Source of the DNA: Nitrospirota bacterium
Lineage (GTDB): Bacteria > Nitrospirota > Thermodesulfovibrionia > UBA6902
Assembly (NCBI GenBank): GCA_016214845.1
Contig: JACRMS010000030.1
Coordinates: forward strand, 1-64,000
Reading direction: 5' to 3'
DNA: 64,000 bases
Positions 17,094 through 28,382 of the stretch are shown piece after piece; position 1 is the first letter of the stretch, and each line of letters begins with the position of its first letter. The translations under genes were made by a program, and so were the position numbers. The notes beneath the pieces were generated by a model. That model did no database searches. It was not told the origin of the DNA and saw only the letters and a list, made by a program, of their open reading frames with translations.

Positions 17094-20000
17094 TCACAAC
17101 TTAATATGATGATATTCCTGCAGGGACTTTATATTGATCCGCTCTTTCAGCAGCATCTCAATTGCGTTTATAGTTGCGCGCGCGCCGGCAATCGTGGTTG
17201 TGTAAGGGACCTTATATTGAAGCGCGCTTTCTCTGAGAGTGAATGAATCCTTCTGTGCCTTTGTGCCGGTAACGGTGTTTATTATGAAATTTATCTCGTT
17301 GTTCTTTATGTAATCAACGATATCAGGGCGTCCTTCACCGACCTTGCTGACCCTCTCAACGCTTAGTCCGTGCTTCTTGAGATAGTCTGCTGTCCCCTTT
17401 GTGGCAATGATCGAAAAACCGAGAGAAGCGAGTTTGCCCGCCATGGGAGCAATATGCTGCTTGTCTTTATCTTTAACGCTGATGAAGACCTTACCGCTTA
17501 CAGGCATTGTATTGCTTGCTGAAGCCTGCGCCTTTGCATAAGCCCTTCCGAAATCCTGGTCAATGCCCATGACCTCGCCGGTTGATTTCATTTCAGGTCC
17601 CAATAACGGATCGACTCCCTTAAATCTGTCAAAGGGGAAGACCGCCTCTTTAACCGTAAAGTGTGATATTTTCACCTCAGACGTAAAACCCATTTCAGCG
17701 AGTGATTTTCCCACCATGGCCTTTGCCGCCATTTTCGCAAGCGGGACGCCGATAGATTTACTTACGTAAGGGATTGTGCGTGAGGCTCTCGGGTTTACTT
17801 CAAGTATATAGATATCTTTGCCTTTCACGGCAAACTGTATATTCATAAGGCCGATAACTTTCAGCTCCATGGCAAGCGCCTTTGTGAAGGTTTTAATGTT
17901 CTCAGTAATATCCTGTGTGAGAGAATAGGGGGGCATTGAACACGCGGAGTCTCCAGAGTGGATGCCTGCCTCTTCTATGTGCTCCATGATGCCGCCGATA
18001 ATTACACTGTTTCCGTCGGAGATGGCGTCAACGTCAATCTCTATCGCGTCTTCAAGGTATTTATCTATAAGGATCGGATGTTCAGGAGAAGCGGTGACAG
18101 CCCTCTTCATATAACCCTTGAGGCTCTCTTCGTCATAAACGATCTCCATGGCCCTCCCGCCAAGGACATAAGAAGGCCTGACCATGACCGGGTAACCTAT
18201 GATATGCGCCACGTCAATGGCTTCATCAACACACATGGCGGTCCCGCTTTCAGGCTGGCGGAGATCGAGCTTGTGCAGTATTTGTTTGAATCTCTTTCTG
18301 TCTTCGGCCATGTCTATAGAATCCGGGGATGTGCCGAGGATTTTCACGCCTGCTTTTTCAAGCGGAACGGCAAGCTTCAGAGGCGTTTGTCCGCCGAACT
18401 GTACGATCACTCCTATGGGTTTTTCAATCTCAACAATATTGAGAACGTCCTCAAAAGTAAGCGGCTCGAAGTACAACCTGTCAGCAGTATCATAGTCAGT
18501 GCTGACTGTTTCGGGATTGCAGTTGACCATTATCGTTTCGTAGCCGAGTTCTCTTAAGGCAAAAACAGCGTGGACGCAGCAGTAGTCAAATTCAATCCCC
18601 TGCCCGATCCTGTTCGGACCCGAACCGAGGATAACAACCTTTTTCCTGTCCGTAGGATTGGCCTCGCACTCTACAGAGGGGTTAGGGGTTAGGGGTTGGG
18701 GGTTGGGGGTCTTTTCACTAACCCCTAATCCCTGATTCCCAATCCCTCTTATGAACGGTTTTTCATATGTCGAATAAAGGTACGGGGTGTATGCCTTGAA
18801 TTCAGCGGCGCAGGTGTCAACCATTTTGTATACAGGAATTATCCCGTTTTCTATCCGGTATTTTCTCAAAGCAACTTCATCCATGCCAAGCATTTTTGCA
18901 AGCCTGCGGTCAGAGAAGCCGTATTCTTTTGCCTGCCGCAAAAGGGCGGGGAGTTTCTTTTCGCCTTCTGCGCTTTTGCTCTTTTGTACTTCCGCGCTGA
19001 AGTGTTCTTCAAACTCCACAATCTGTTTAACATTGAATAAAAACCAGGGGTCAATCTGCGTCAGTTCGAATATTTCTTCAATGCTCATTCCCTTGCGCAA
19101 GGCGTGAGTGATGTACCATATGCGGTCCCAACCGGGGACCTTTAATTTCTTTTTCGTTTCATCCATGTCCGCATTTAACGGCTCGAATCCATAACTGTCG
19201 ATCTCAAGACTGCGGATCGCTTTATGAAGAGATTCTTTAAAGGTCCTTCCTATTGACATCGCCTCGCCGACAGACTTCATCTGTGTAGTAAGTGTAGCGT
19301 CAGCTTCGGGAAATTTCTCAAACGCGAAACGGGGGAATTTAACAACTACATAATCCAGCGTAGGCTCGAAAGACGCGGGTGTTTCCTTGGTAATGTCATT
19401 CGGTATCTCATCGAGCGTTAAGCCGATTGCGAGTTTTGCAGCAATTTTTGCGATAGGGAACCCTGTTGCCTTTGACGCAAGCGCCGAGCTTCTGGACACC
19501 CTCGGGTTCATTTCAATAACGATCATCCGGCCGTTGTCAGGATTGACTGCAAACTGGATGTTGGACCCCCCGGTGTCAACTCCTATCTCACGGATGATGG
19601 CTATCGAGGCGTCACGCATGATCTGGTATTCCTTGTCGGTCAGTGTCTGCGCAGGCGCGACAGTAATGGAATCGCCTGTGTGAACGCCCATCGGGTCAAA
19701 ATTTTCTATCGAGCAGATGATCACGACATTGTCTTTGTTGTCGCGCATGACCTCAAGCTCGTATTCTTTCCAGCCGAGAACGGATTCTTCCACGAGCACC
19801 TGATGCACGGGACTGAGCTGCAAGGCTTTGTAGAGATTGTCCTTGAATTCATCCATGTTGTAGGCTATGCTTCCACCTGTGCCGCCCAGCGTAAATGAAG
19901 GCCTCAGTATCAACGGAAAACCGAGGTATTCGGTCGCCTTTATGCCGTCTTCAATGGAATTAACATGCCTGCTCTTCGGGGTTTCCAGACCGATCTTTGA

Positions 20001-20408
20001 CATGGCCTCTTTGAATAATTCCCTGTCCTCGCCTTTTTTAATAGCAGGGATTTTCGCGCCGATCAACTCAACCTTGTATTTATCAAGTATGCCTTTTTCA
20101 TAAAGCTCGACCGCAAGGTTCAGCGCGGTCTGTCCGCCCATTGTCGGAAGAATCGCGTCGGGACGCTCTTTCTCGATTATTTTCTCAAGGATATCAACTG
20201 TAAGCGGTTCGATGTAAGTTATATCTGCCGTTTCCGGGTCAGTCATAATCGTGGCAGGATTAGAGTTGACAAGCATTACTTTGTAACCTTCTTCGCGCAG
20301 GGCCTTGCAGGCCTGCGTTCCTGAATAATCAAACTCGCACGCCTGACCGATGATTATGGGGCCTGAACCTATGAGCAGGATACTTTTTATGTCTGTTCTT
20401 TTTGGCAT
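17094..20408 (-). CDS. carB: Carbamoyl-phosphate synthase large subunit
   Basis: 1104 residues; typical CarB is about 1070. Two ATP-grasp halves are seen: [20 protein letters not shown] opens the first and [20 protein letters not shown] the second, each with SFTLGG/SYVLGG glycine loops, followed by the C-terminal MGS-like allosteric domain ([11 protein letters not shown]). Makes carbamoyl phosphate for pyrimidines and arginine. The extra length includes about 30 residues ([19 protein letters not shown]) between the halves, encoded by a heptamer repeat block at 18678-18750. It follows carA after 2 bases. Confidence 0.95.
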   Translation of the reverse strand: MPKRTDIKSILLIGSGPIIIGQACEFDYSGTQACKALREEGYKVMLVNSNPATIMTDPETADITYIEPLTVDILEKIIEKERPDAILPTMGGQTALNLAVELYEKGILDKYKVELIGAKIPAIKKGEDRELFKEAMSKIGLETPKSRHVNSIEDGIKATEYLGFPLILRPSFTLGGTGGSIAYNMDEFKDNLYKALQLSPVHQVLVEESVLGWKEYELEVMRDNKDNVVIICSIENFDPMGVHTGDSITVAPAQTLTDKEYQIMRDASIAIIREIGVDTGGSNIQFAVNPDNGRMIVIEMNPRVSRSSALASKATGFPIAKIAAKLAIGLTLDEIPNDITKETPASFEPTLDYVVVKFPRFAFEKFPEADATLTTQMKSVGEAMSIGRTFKESLHKAIRSLEIDSYGFEPLNADMDETKKKLKVPGWDRIWYITHALRKGMSIEEIFELTQIDPWFLFNVKQIVEFEEHFSAEVQKSKSAEGEKKLPALLRQAKEYGFSDRRLAKMLGMDEVALRKYRIENGIIPVYKMVDTCAAEFKAYTPYLYSTYEKPFIRGIGNQGLGVSEKTPNPQPLTPNPSVECEANPTDRKKVVILGSGPNRIGQGIEFDYCCVHAVFALRELGYETIMVNCNPETVSTDYDTADRLYFEPLTFEDVLNIVEIEKPIGVIVQFGGQTPLKLAVPLEKAGVKILGTSPDSIDMAEDRKRFKQILHKLDLRQPESGTAMCVDEAIDVAHIIGYPVMVRPSYVLGGRAMEIVYDEESLKGYMKRAVTASPEHPILIDKYLEDAIEIDVDAISDGNSVIIGGIMEHIEEAGIHSGDSACSMPPYSLTQDITENIKTFTKALAMELKVIGLMNIQFAVKGKDIYILEVNPRASRTIPYVSKSIGVPLAKMAAKAMVGKSLAEMGFTSEVKISHFTVKEAVFPFDRFKGVDPLLGPEMKSTGEVMGIDQDFGRAYAKAQASASNTMPVSGKVFISVKDKDKQHIAPMAGKLASLGFSIIATKGTADYLKKHGLSVERVSKVGEGRPDIVDYIKNNEINFIINTVTGTKAQKDSFTLRESALQYKVPYTTTIAGARATINAIEMLLKERINIKSLQEYHHIKL
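18678..18750. repeat. Heptamer repeat block with inverted halves inside carB
   Basis: Copies of GGGGTTA/GGGGTTG (18678-18705) are followed by their inverted, more diverged counterparts (CTAACCC, TAATCCC, from about 18718). The block can fold into a long hairpin and stays in the carB frame, adding a proline/asparagine-rich linker between the two synthetase halves. Confidence 0.85.
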
Positions 20409-20410
20409 AA

Positions 20411-21550
<1,140 letters not shown>

Positions 21551-21704
21551 AATTTCTCCATTTGTATGTAAGCTCCATGAAAATTTCCTGACTTAAAGAG
21601 GAAATTAAAAAAAGATAACTTTAAGGACACAAATTGCAAATATAACAGGTTTTTATTTTACACTGTTTTTTACTTTTTTGACAGCTTATGCGATGCATAA
21701 AAAA

Positions 21705-22979
21705 TTATATCCAGTCGAAGATTCTCCCCATTGAAACAGTTTTTTCAACAGTGCCCTTTAATGTCCATCCGTTAAAAGGAGAGTTTTTTCCTTTTGACAG
21801 AAATTTTGATGAATCAACAACAAATGAATTTGATAGATTTATTACCGCGATGTCGGCATCAGAGTCCGCTGACAGGGCGCCTTTTGGAATTCCCATGATC
21901 TTTGAAGGGGCTGTTGTCATTTTCGCGATGAGATGCTTTAAGTCCAGAGTTCCTTCAGCGACGAGCTGAAGACCTAATGCAAGCGCAGTTTCAAGTCCCG
22001 AGATCCCAAAGGCCGCTGAATCAAATTCCCCGATCTTGTCATCGGCATGATGCGGGGCATGGTCTGTGGCGATTACATCAATAGTGCCGTCTCTTAAACC
22101 CTGCTTAATAGCTTCGACGTCCTTCTTTGTCCTGACCGGAGGGTTGACCTTCATGTTTGTGTCGTATCCCATCAGCGCCTCATCTGTCAGGCTGAAATAA
22201 TGCGGGCATGTCTCCGCGGTCACATTTGTGCCCCGTGCCTTAGCGTCTCTGATCAAGTTTACGGAACCTTCCGACGACACATGCGCAATATGCAGGCGTC
22301 CCCCGGTAAGCTCGCAGAGGGCGATGTCCCGCGCCACCATTATCTCCTCGGCGGCCTTAGGGATACCTTTCAGGCCGAGTATTGTTGAAACAAAGCCTTC
22401 ATTCATCACACCGCCTTCAGATAAATAAATATCTTCACAGTGCGAGATTATGGGTACATCAAATATCTTTGAGTATTCGAGGGCGCGTCTCATTATGAGG
22501 CTGTTTGTCACAGGCCTGCCGTCGTCTGAGAATGCCACGCAGCCTGAACGTTTCATTGCTTCAAGTTCGGCAAGCTCTTCGCTCTTTTGCGCCTTCGTTA
22601 TTGCCCCTATCGGATAGACAGTGCATGAACCTTCTTTCAATGACTTTTCTATAATGAATTCCGTTACCGAGATTGTATCGTTTACAGGATTTGTGTTCGG
22701 CATACAGCAAACGGTTGTGAATCCGCCTCTTACAGCGGCCTTCGTCCCTGTCATGATCGTTTCCTTATATTCAAAACCGGGTTCACGCAGATGCGTGTGC
22801 ATGTCAACAAGTCCGGGGATGACAATGCAGTCCGAGGCGTCAATGGTCCTGTCTGCTTTAGGCCCTTTGCCCTTTGGAAATAAACCCTTGATTTTGGTCC
22901 CCTCTATAAAAACTTCATGAGGGCCGTCTAAATTATTGGAAGGGTCGATTACGCGGCCGTTCTTTATTAAGATTTTCAT
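21705..22979 (-). CDS. pyrC: Dihydroorotase
   Basis: 424 residues, class I. Metal ligands in [10 protein letters not shown], the carboxylated-lysine region, HCED, HVSSEGS and the ATDHAPHH motif are all present. It cyclises carbamoyl-aspartate to dihydroorotate. Its start overlaps the pyrB stop by 4 bases, as in many pyrB-pyrC pairs whose products form a complex. Confidence 0.95.
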   Translation of the reverse strand: MKILIKNGRVIDPSNNLDGPHEVFIEGTKIKGLFPKGKGPKADRTIDASDCIVIPGLVDMHTHLREPGFEYKETIMTGTKAAVRGGFTTVCCMPNTNPVNDTISVTEFIIEKSLKEGSCTVYPIGAITKAQKSEELAELEAMKRSGCVAFSDDGRPVTNSLIMRRALEYSKIFDVPIISHCEDIYLSEGGVMNEGFVSTILGLKGIPKAAEEIMVARDIALCELTGGRLHIAHVSSEGSVNLIRDAKARGTNVTAETCPHYFSLTDEALMGYDTNMKVNPPVRTKKDVEAIKQGLRDGTIDVIATDHAPHHADDKIGEFDSAAFGISGLETALALGLQLVAEGTLDLKHLIAKMTTAPSKIMGIPKGALSADSDADIAVINLSNSFVVDSSKFLSKGKNSPFNGWTLKGTVEKTVSMGRIFDWI

Positions 22980-23896
22980 TTTTTCACTCCTGCAAGAAGA
23001 TATAAAACAGCCATTCTGACAGCGAGACCGTTGGTCACCTGTTCAAGAATCACCGACTGCGTCCCGTCAGCGACATCCGATTCAATTTCAACTCCCCTGT
23101 TCATGGGGCCGGGATGCATGACAATAGCATCGTCCTTTGCGAGTTTTAACCGCTCGGATGTGAGGCCGTAAAGATTAAAATACTCCTCAAGCGTCGGGAA
23201 GAAACCCTTGCTTTGACGTTCTAATTGAAGCCTGAGCGCCATGACAACGTCTGCCTTCTTCAAACCTTCTTCCAGATTATCAAAGACCTCAACCTCGAGG
23301 TTGTTGACTTCCGATGGAAGCAGGGTAGGAGGGCAGATCAGTCTGACCTTTGCGCCGAGTTTTGTAAAGGCATATATATTGGAGCGCGCGACCCTGCTGT
23401 GAGTTATGTCTCCAATGATCGCGATAGTGAGTCCTTTGATCTTTCTCTTGTAAGACAGCACCGTGAATAAATCAAGCAGGGCCTGAGTGGGATGTTCATT
23501 TGCGCCGTCGCCCGCGTTGATCACTGAAATATCAAGAAGCCTGCTCAGGAAATGCGGGACGCCTGCCGAGGCATGCCGGATCACTACAAAGTCAGCGCCT
23601 AATGCCTTGATCGTAAGTGCGGTGTCCTTTAGTGTTTCGCCTTTTACAACGCTGCTTGTCGTGATGGAAAAGTTTATAACGTCCGCGCTCAATCTCTTGG
23701 CTGCAAGTTCAAAGGAAATCCTGGTCCTTGTTGACGGCTCGAAAAAGAGATTGACAACGGTCCTGCCTCTCAACGGCGGGACTTTCTTTATGTCTCTTTT
23801 AAGAACGTCTTTGAAATTGGATGCCGTGTCGAGGATATGATAGATCTCTTCAGGTGTAAGTTCTTTTATGCCTAAAAGGTCTTTTGCTTTAAACAT
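22976..23896 (-). CDS. pyrB: Aspartate carbamoyltransferase catalytic subunit
   Basis: 306 residues. [13 protein letters not shown] is the carbamoyl-phosphate site, with HPTQALLD and a MHPGPMNRG segment near the C-terminus. It makes carbamoyl-aspartate. No pyrI regulatory subunit is present, so control is probably through PyrR. It follows pyrR after 59 bases that contain a GGGCAGG-type hairpin. Confidence 0.95.
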   Translation of the reverse strand: MFKAKDLLGIKELTPEEIYHILDTASNFKDVLKRDIKKVPPLRGRTVVNLFFEPSTRTRISFELAAKRLSADVINFSITTSSVVKGETLKDTALTIKALGADFVVIRHASAGVPHFLSRLLDISVINAGDGANEHPTQALLDLFTVLSYKRKIKGLTIAIIGDITHSRVARSNIYAFTKLGAKVRLICPPTLLPSEVNNLEVEVFDNLEEGLKKADVVMALRLQLERQSKGFFPTLEEYFNLYGLTSERLKLAKDDAIVMHPGPMNRGVEIESDVADGTQSVILEQVTNGLAVRMAVLYLLAGVKK

Positions 23897-23923
23897 AGTT
23901 AGTATTTTAATTGTTATCTTATC

Positions 23924-23948
23924 AAGGGCGGGTTTAAAACCTGCCCTT
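23924..23948. repeat. Hairpin between pyrR and pyrB
   Basis: AAGGGCGGG and CCTGCCCTT flank a TTTAAAA centre. No T-run follows on the minus strand, so it is a stem-loop and not a typical terminator. The GGGCAGG/CCTGCCC arms resemble the palindromic element inside the phage portal gene at 61119-61145. Confidence 0.55.
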
Positions 23949-23955
23949 ACGATTC

Positions 23956-24489
23956 TTATTGTCCGCTCACCAAAACAACCTTGTCCTTCTTGCCTTTTTC
24001 TTCAAGGAATACTTCAACCCTATCATTAAACGATGTAGGGATATTTTTGCCGACATAATCAGCCCTGATCGGGAGCTCCCTGTGTCCCCTGTCGATCAAT
24101 ACCGCCAACTGGATCTGCGCGGGCCTTCCGAAATCAATAAGCGCATCCATCGCGGCCCTGATGCTCCTGCCGGTATATAAGACATCATCAACAAGGACGA
24201 CAGTCTTATTATTAATAGTGCAGGGGATGTCGGTCTTTTTTACTATGGGCTGTTCTTCTTTGGTGTTGAGGTCGTCCCTGTAAAAGGTGATATCGAGCGC
24301 CCCTACATCTATGTGGGTGTCTTCAATCGTTTCGACTTCAGAGGCAAGCCTCCTGGCGAGGACCACGCCGCCTTTTTGTATCCCGACAAGGCAGATATTC
24401 TCAATACCCTTATTTTTTTCGACGATCTCATGTGCCATTCTTCTAATGGCGCGGATGATGTCGTCATTGTCCAATATCTTTTTAGTCAT
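23956..24489 (-). CDS. pyrR: Pyr operon regulator / uracil phosphoribosyltransferase PyrR
   Basis: 177 residues from ATG at 24489 ([22 protein letters not shown]), the usual PyrR start; the frame continues upstream to 24699 through the leader, which I take as non-coding. Motifs: [21 protein letters not shown] and the PRPP loop [17 protein letters not shown]. PyrR binds pyr leader RNA with UMP and represses; it may also have phosphoribosyltransferase activity. First gene of pyrR-pyrB-pyrC-carA-carB. Confidence 0.93.
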   Translation of the reverse strand: MTKKILDNDDIIRAIRRMAHEIVEKNKGIENICLVGIQKGGVVLARRLASEVETIEDTHIDVGALDITFYRDDLNTKEEQPIVKKTDIPCTINNKTVVLVDDVLYTGRSIRAAMDALIDFGRPAQIQLAVLIDRGHRELPIRADYVGKNIPTSFNDRVEVFLEEKGKKDKVVLVSGQ

Positions 24490-24503
24490 GAAACATACCT
24501 TCT

Positions 24504-24531
24504 GCTTCAAAGAGAGAAAAGGCATTGAAGC
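24504..24531 (-). promoter_or_regulatory. Hairpin before the pyrR ribosome binding site
   Basis: GCTTCAA and TTGAAGC form a 7-bp stem just upstream of AGAAGG, the likely pyrR ribosome binding site. There is no T-run, so control would be at translation and not by termination. It may be the alternative partner of the PyrR-binding hairpin at 24581-24611. Confidence 0.4.
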
Positions 24532-24580
24532 GGGCGTTGTGCTGGAGTTTGTTGTAAGCTGTGAGGTCCAATCTTTGTTT

Positions 24581-24611
24581 CCTTTCCAGTCTCTCGGTAC
24601 CGGTTTAAAGG
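24581..24611 (-). promoter_or_regulatory. PyrR-binding-loop-like leader hairpin
   Basis: The minus-strand RNA reads CCUUU, AAA, CCGGU, loop ACCGAGAG, ACUGG, AAAGG. This gives a lower and an upper 5-bp stem with a purine bulge on the 5' side and a GAGAG-containing loop, the architecture described for PyrR binding loops in Bacillus-type pyr leaders. It begins about 20 nt downstream of the predicted transcript start and about 90 nt upstream of pyrR. Confidence 0.6.
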
Positions 24612-24627
24612 TTAATAAACTGAAGAC

Positions 24628-24657
24628 ATAATAATATAAGATCAAAACAGTTGTCAA
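24628..24657 (-). promoter_or_regulatory. Sigma-70 type promoter of the pyr operon
   Basis: Minus strand TTGACA (24657-24652), 18-base spacer, TATTAT (24633-24628). It gives a leader of roughly 130 nt containing the PyrR-loop-like and ribosome-site hairpins. Confidence 0.6.
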
Positions 24658-24760
24658 TGGCGGAAAAACTTTCCCGGTCGAGAAAATTTTTCTATGCAAA
24701 TGACGTTCAAAAGTGCCCCAGTTTTAAATAAAATCAGTTAATTGGCAGGTCAGCTCTTCC

Positions 24761-24776
24761 TGGCATATCGATTGCT
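24761..24776 (+). promoter_or_regulatory. Sigma-54 type promoter of the hook operon
   Basis: TGGCATATCGATTGCT has GG and GC separated by 10 bases, the -24/-12 spacing required by RpoN. It matches the TGGCAC/TTGCW pattern except at one strong position. The predicted start (about 24787) is very near the fliK ATG codons at 24789-24801. RpoN control of hook genes is common in flagellated bacteria. Confidence 0.55.
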
Positions 24777-24788
24777 TTTCAAACCGGC

Positions 24789-26312
24789 ATGGAAATGATG
24801 ATGACAAATTTACCGGACGTAAACGCGGTCCAGCAGTTCAATACACCATCTGCCGCAGCTCCCCAGGGAGACAATCAATTAACAGATTCCAAATTTGCTT
24901 CCCTCGTGAATAAAGAAATCAAAAGTCATGAGGCAATCATCAGTAATCATGAAACAACTAACGCCCCTGCAGATTCAAGTAATAATGCTCAAACAAAAGA
25001 AGCATCAGATGCCAACCCTGACAAACCGGACAAGGCTCCATGTCAGTGCGTTCAATCCGGGGACAAATTGAATAATAAAGATGAATCAGTTGAGTCAGGG
25101 GAAGATCCCGTATTGAAAAATGGATCTGAGAATGGATTAAAAATAGGCGAAATACTTATGGACGTACTCAACATTGCGGCAACAGTTGCCATAAGTCCGG
25201 ATGACTCACAGATCAATTTGGTGAATAAAACTGAAGATAGCAATGTGACAGGTGAACAGGCCCATCCTTTAGAAAGTATTACCGGGCCGGAGGTTTCCGC
25301 TGAAAGCGGTTTGAAGATGGGCGCTTTATTGTCTGATTTAATGAAAGCTGCAATTGCCGCGTCTGCAAAAGATCCCAATGGTGATCCAATCGCCCAGAGC
25401 AGCAGTGAAGCGGCAAATAAAGGTGAGGAAGGGGGCAGCGAAAATAAAAAGGCAACGGGCGATATCAAAAACGCGGGGGACCTTTTGGCGGCTTTGACAC
25501 AAGGTGATAAAAAAGAGCCTGCTGATACAGATGTTAATAAGTTATTAAAACAGGCTGCGGAACACGCTGATAAATGTGATACTGAAATTAATTCTCAAAG
25601 ACCCGCAAATTCGCAGGATGGTTCCGCGGACCTGAATTCTCAGGGCGGCAGGAAAGGTCCTGAGGATTTTCAAAACAAGACTCAGCTTGAGATCGTCAGG
25701 GGATTAAATAACGAAGGCGGTCCAAAACATAATGCTGACAATTCCGCGAAGACCTTGCTTGAAATCACCGGGGGATTAAATAATGCAGACGGTCCAAAAC
25801 ATAATGCTGACAACTCTGCCAAGACCATAAAAGTTGAATTGCCGGCTGACAGCGTTAATCTTTTAAATCAATCGAACGTGAAAATTGAGGCAGGCAAACC
25901 GGTTGAAGGGGCCATGCCCGCCAATGCAGCAAGGCAGGCGGAATTAAATCAAATACTGGACAAAGTGGTCTATGTTGTAAAAGGCAATAAGCTCGGCGTT
26001 ACCCTTAAACATGACAACCTCGGAAAGCTCGATATAAATCTCAGCATGGAAAAGGGCGTGGTGAATGTCCAGATCAATACATCTGAAAGGGTAGTGAGGG
26101 ATTATATCGAAAACAATATCCAGTATATTGTCGACTCCCTCGCAAAAGACGGCGTCAGCGTCGGGGGTTTTTCAGTGGCGCTGAAAGACAACAGGGACAA
26201 TGAGCAGAATGTTTTTGTTATAAATAATAAACAGGGCCATGATGACGGAGAAGTCATAAAGAGGGAAGCAAAAATAAGCCCGGTCAGCGGACTTGTAAGT
26301 GTGTTCGCATAG
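24789..26312 (+). CDS. fliK: Flagellar hook-length control protein FliK-like
   Basis: 507 residues; four in-frame ATGs cluster at the start, so the exact one is open. The first 380 residues are low-complexity (Asn, Asp, Lys, Gly rich) with internal duplications. The last 120 form the Flg_hook domain: LNQILDKVVYVVKGNKLGVTLKHDNLGKLDINL and a V-x-I-N-T segment. FliK acts as a molecular ruler and switches export from hook to filament. Its place directly before flgD and flgE supports the call. Confidence 0.82.
   Translation: MEMMMTNLPDVNAVQQFNTPSAAAPQGDNQLTDSKFASLVNKEIKSHEAIISNHETTNAPADSSNNAQTKEASDANPDKPDKAPCQCVQSGDKLNNKDESVESGEDPVLKNGSENGLKIGEILMDVLNIAATVAISPDDSQINLVNKTEDSNVTGEQAHPLESITGPEVSAESGLKMGALLSDLMKAAIAASAKDPNGDPIAQSSSEAANKGEEGGSENKKATGDIKNAGDLLAALTQGDKKEPADTDVNKLLKQAAEHADKCDTEINSQRPANSQDGSADLNSQGGRKGPEDFQNKTQLEIVRGLNNEGGPKHNADNSAKTLLEITGGLNNADGPKHNADNSAKTIKVELPADSVNLLNQSNVKIEAGKPVEGAMPANAARQAELNQILDKVVYVVKGNKLGVTLKHDNLGKLDINLSMEKGVVNVQINTSERVVRDYIENNIQYIVDSLAKDGVSVGGFSVALKDNRDNEQNVFVINNKQGHDDGEVIKREAKISPVSGLVSVFA
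25686..25829 (+). repeat. 72-bp tandem duplication in fliK
   Basis: Two adjacent 72-base units encode 24-residue repeats sharing GPKHNADNSAKT. The copies differ at about a dozen bases, so the duplication is not an assembly artefact of identical reads. Confidence 0.85.
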
Positions 26313-26324
26313 AAAGGAGACAAA

Positions 26325-26969
26325 ATGGAAGTATCAGGTGTAAACAGTATTCAAAGCGCAATCCAGACAGTTGGTGGAAAGACCCTCGGGAAACAGGAAT
26401 TTTTAAACCTCCTGATAAAGCAGTTGGGCTATCAGGACCCTTTGAATCCCATGGACAGCACTCAATTTACATCCCAGCTGACCCAGTTCAGCTCACTTGA
26501 ACAGCTCAGTAATATCAACACTACCCTGAACGACGTGCTTTCATTTCAGCATTCGATGCAGAACGCGTCGGTTGCGAATCTTATAGGAAGGACAGTGAAA
26601 GTGCCCGGAGACAGCACATATTTAGGCAGCACGGCGGACATCGGTTATGAGCTTTCAGGAGATGCCGCAACTGTGGAGATCTCGATATATGACGGATCAG
26701 GAAACCCCGTGGTTACGAAAAACCTGGGCGCCCAGACAAAAGGTGAAAATAGTTTTGTCTGGGACGGCAAAGACGCGCAGGGCAGTCAGATGACGGAAGG
26801 CAATTACACTTTTGAAATTAAGGCAAAGGACGCCTCAGGCAACGATGTTTCAACCGCGGCGAATTCAACCGGAAAAGTGACCGGCGTTATTTTCGAGGAC
26901 GGCGTCACTTATCTTGCGTTAGACAGCGGCAGGAAAATCAACCTTAGCGAGATTGAATCAATACAATAA
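26325..26969 (+). CDS. flgD: Flagellar hook capping/scaffold protein
   Basis: 214 residues. LGKQEFLNLLIKQLGYQDPLNPMDSTQF is the FlgD N-terminal signature; a FlgD-type Ig/tudor-like half follows with VWDGKDAQGSQMTEGNYTFEI. It caps the growing hook so that FlgE can polymerise and is itself absent from the finished hook. GAAAGGAG precedes the start; 12 bases separate it from fliK. Confidence 0.93.
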   Translation: MEVSGVNSIQSAIQTVGGKTLGKQEFLNLLIKQLGYQDPLNPMDSTQFTSQLTQFSSLEQLSNINTTLNDVLSFQHSMQNASVANLIGRTVKVPGDSTYLGSTADIGYELSGDAATVEISIYDGSGNPVVTKNLGAQTKGENSFVWDGKDAQGSQMTEGNYTFEIKAKDASGNDVSTAANSTGKVTGVIFEDGVTYLALDSGRKINLSEIESIQ

Positions 26970-27023
26970 AAAAGCTAATAGCTGGCGGCCGATAGCTGTC
27001 AGCTTAATAAGGAGGAAATAAAA

Positions 27024-28301
27024 ATGTTAACTTCTCTATTCACAGCAGTCAGCGGAATGAACGTAAACGGAACCGCGCTTTCGGTCATCGGTGACAACGT
27101 TGCCAACATGAACACCACAGGTTTTAAAACGAGCAAGGCATCGTTCGGCGATATACTCAGCCAGCAGCTTGGCACTTCACAGATAGGCAGAGGCGTGGAG
27201 GTAAGCGCCGTGACCCCCCAGTTCACGCAAGGCTCCTTTGAAAACTCGGCAAACGTCCTTGACCTTGCGGTTGACGGAGACGGTTTATTTATTGTGGGCG
27301 ATGCAAGCGGGACGTTTTATACAAGGGCAGGGCAGTTCAACCTTGACAAGGATGGCTATATCGTCAATCCCAACGGGATGAAGCTGAAAGGTTATCTGTA
27401 TTCCGCCTCAGGCACTGCATCGAGCGGTTTGGGTGATATTAATCTTTCAGCGCTGAACAGCGCACCGAACCATACAGAGGATGTAACAATATCCGCGAAC
27501 CTTGATTCAAGATCGGTAATCCCCGGCGCATTTGATGTAACAGACCCCAATACCACTTCCAACTTTTCAAGCTCAATCACGGTATACGACTCTCTCGGGA
27601 ACGGTCATGTCGTAGACGTATATTTCAGGAAGTCTGTTGAAGCGGCCACAGGCAATTCCTGGCAATGGTTTGCTGTTGTAAACGGCGCTGATTCCGCAAG
27701 CGGTACTACTGAGATACAGGCAAACGGCACGCTTGGCTTTGACACCAACGGCGCCCTCGATACGGAAAGCGCTATTACATATCCTACCGGGGGCTTTGAT
27801 TTTAACGGCGGGGCAGCGGCAAACCAGACCATAGCCTTTGATTTTGGCGATTCTATAACAACGGACGGTGGCACTGGTGACGGAACTACTCAGTTCGGGT
27901 CGCTATCTTCAACGGTGTTTCAGAACCAGGATGGATATTCTTCCGGTTCACTGAGGAGCATAACCATAAGTCAGGACGGGGTCATGACAGGTATTTTCAC
28001 CAACGGTCAGACAAGAGGAGTAGGACAGGTTGCGTTAGCCAAGTTCCTCGCGCCGACAGAGCTGACCAAGATGGGGAAAAACCTTTACGCAGAGTCTACT
28101 GATTCAGGCCAGCCGGTCATCAGCACACCCGGTTCATCAGGCACAGGACAGGTAATGTCAAACACACTTGAACTCAGCAACGTGGACCTTGCCGAGGAAT
28201 TTGTTAAGATGATCATATCTCAAAGAGGATTTCAGGCGAACTCACGAATAGTATCAACGTCAGACGAGTTGATGCAGGAGCTTGTTAATCTGAAGAGGTA
28301 A
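27024..28301 (+). CDS. flgE: Flagellar hook protein
   Basis: 425 residues. N-terminal SLFTAVSGMNVNGTALSVIGDNVANMNTTGFK-type rod/hook helix and C-terminal LELSNVDLAEEFVKMIISQRGFQANSRI are the two ends that pack in the hook; the variable middle carries the surface domains. AAGGAGG lies eight bases upstream. Last gene of the fliK-flgD-flgE unit, followed by a strong terminator. Confidence 0.93.
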   Translation: MLTSLFTAVSGMNVNGTALSVIGDNVANMNTTGFKTSKASFGDILSQQLGTSQIGRGVEVSAVTPQFTQGSFENSANVLDLAVDGDGLFIVGDASGTFYTRAGQFNLDKDGYIVNPNGMKLKGYLYSASGTASSGLGDINLSALNSAPNHTEDVTISANLDSRSVIPGAFDVTDPNTTSNFSSSITVYDSLGNGHVVDVYFRKSVEAATGNSWQWFAVVNGADSASGTTEIQANGTLGFDTNGALDTESAITYPTGGFDFNGGAAANQTIAFDFGDSITTDGGTGDGTTQFGSLSSTVFQNQDGYSSGSLRSITISQDGVMTGIFTNGQTRGVGQVALAKFLAPTELTKMGKNLYAESTDSGQPVISTPGSSGTGQVMSNTLELSNVDLAEEFVKMIISQRGFQANSRIVSTSDELMQELVNLKR

Positions 28302-28348
28302 GAAAAGCATAGGGCATAGGGCGCAGAGCAAAAGATAAAAACGGGATG

Positions 28349-28382
28349 CAGGGGCGATTTATAAAACGCCCCTGTTTTTTTT
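28349..28382 (+). terminator. Rho-independent terminator after flgE
   Basis: CAGGGGCG and CGCCCCTG form a perfect 8-bp stem with a 10-base loop, followed by eight T. It ends the rightward hook operon and abuts the stop codon of leftward cheB. Confidence 0.88.

Noticed and set aside
18678-18720. Telomere-like GGGGTTA repeats as a functional element
   Set aside because: Only four units inside carB, with other genes showing different heptamers. Period-7 expansion is a better explanation than a telomere or replication signal.
24490-24699. N-terminal extension of PyrR
   Set aside because: The frame stays open to 24699 but the segment holds a promoter, a PyrR-loop-like hairpin and a ribosome-site hairpin, and PyrR proteins begin at the MTKKIL position.
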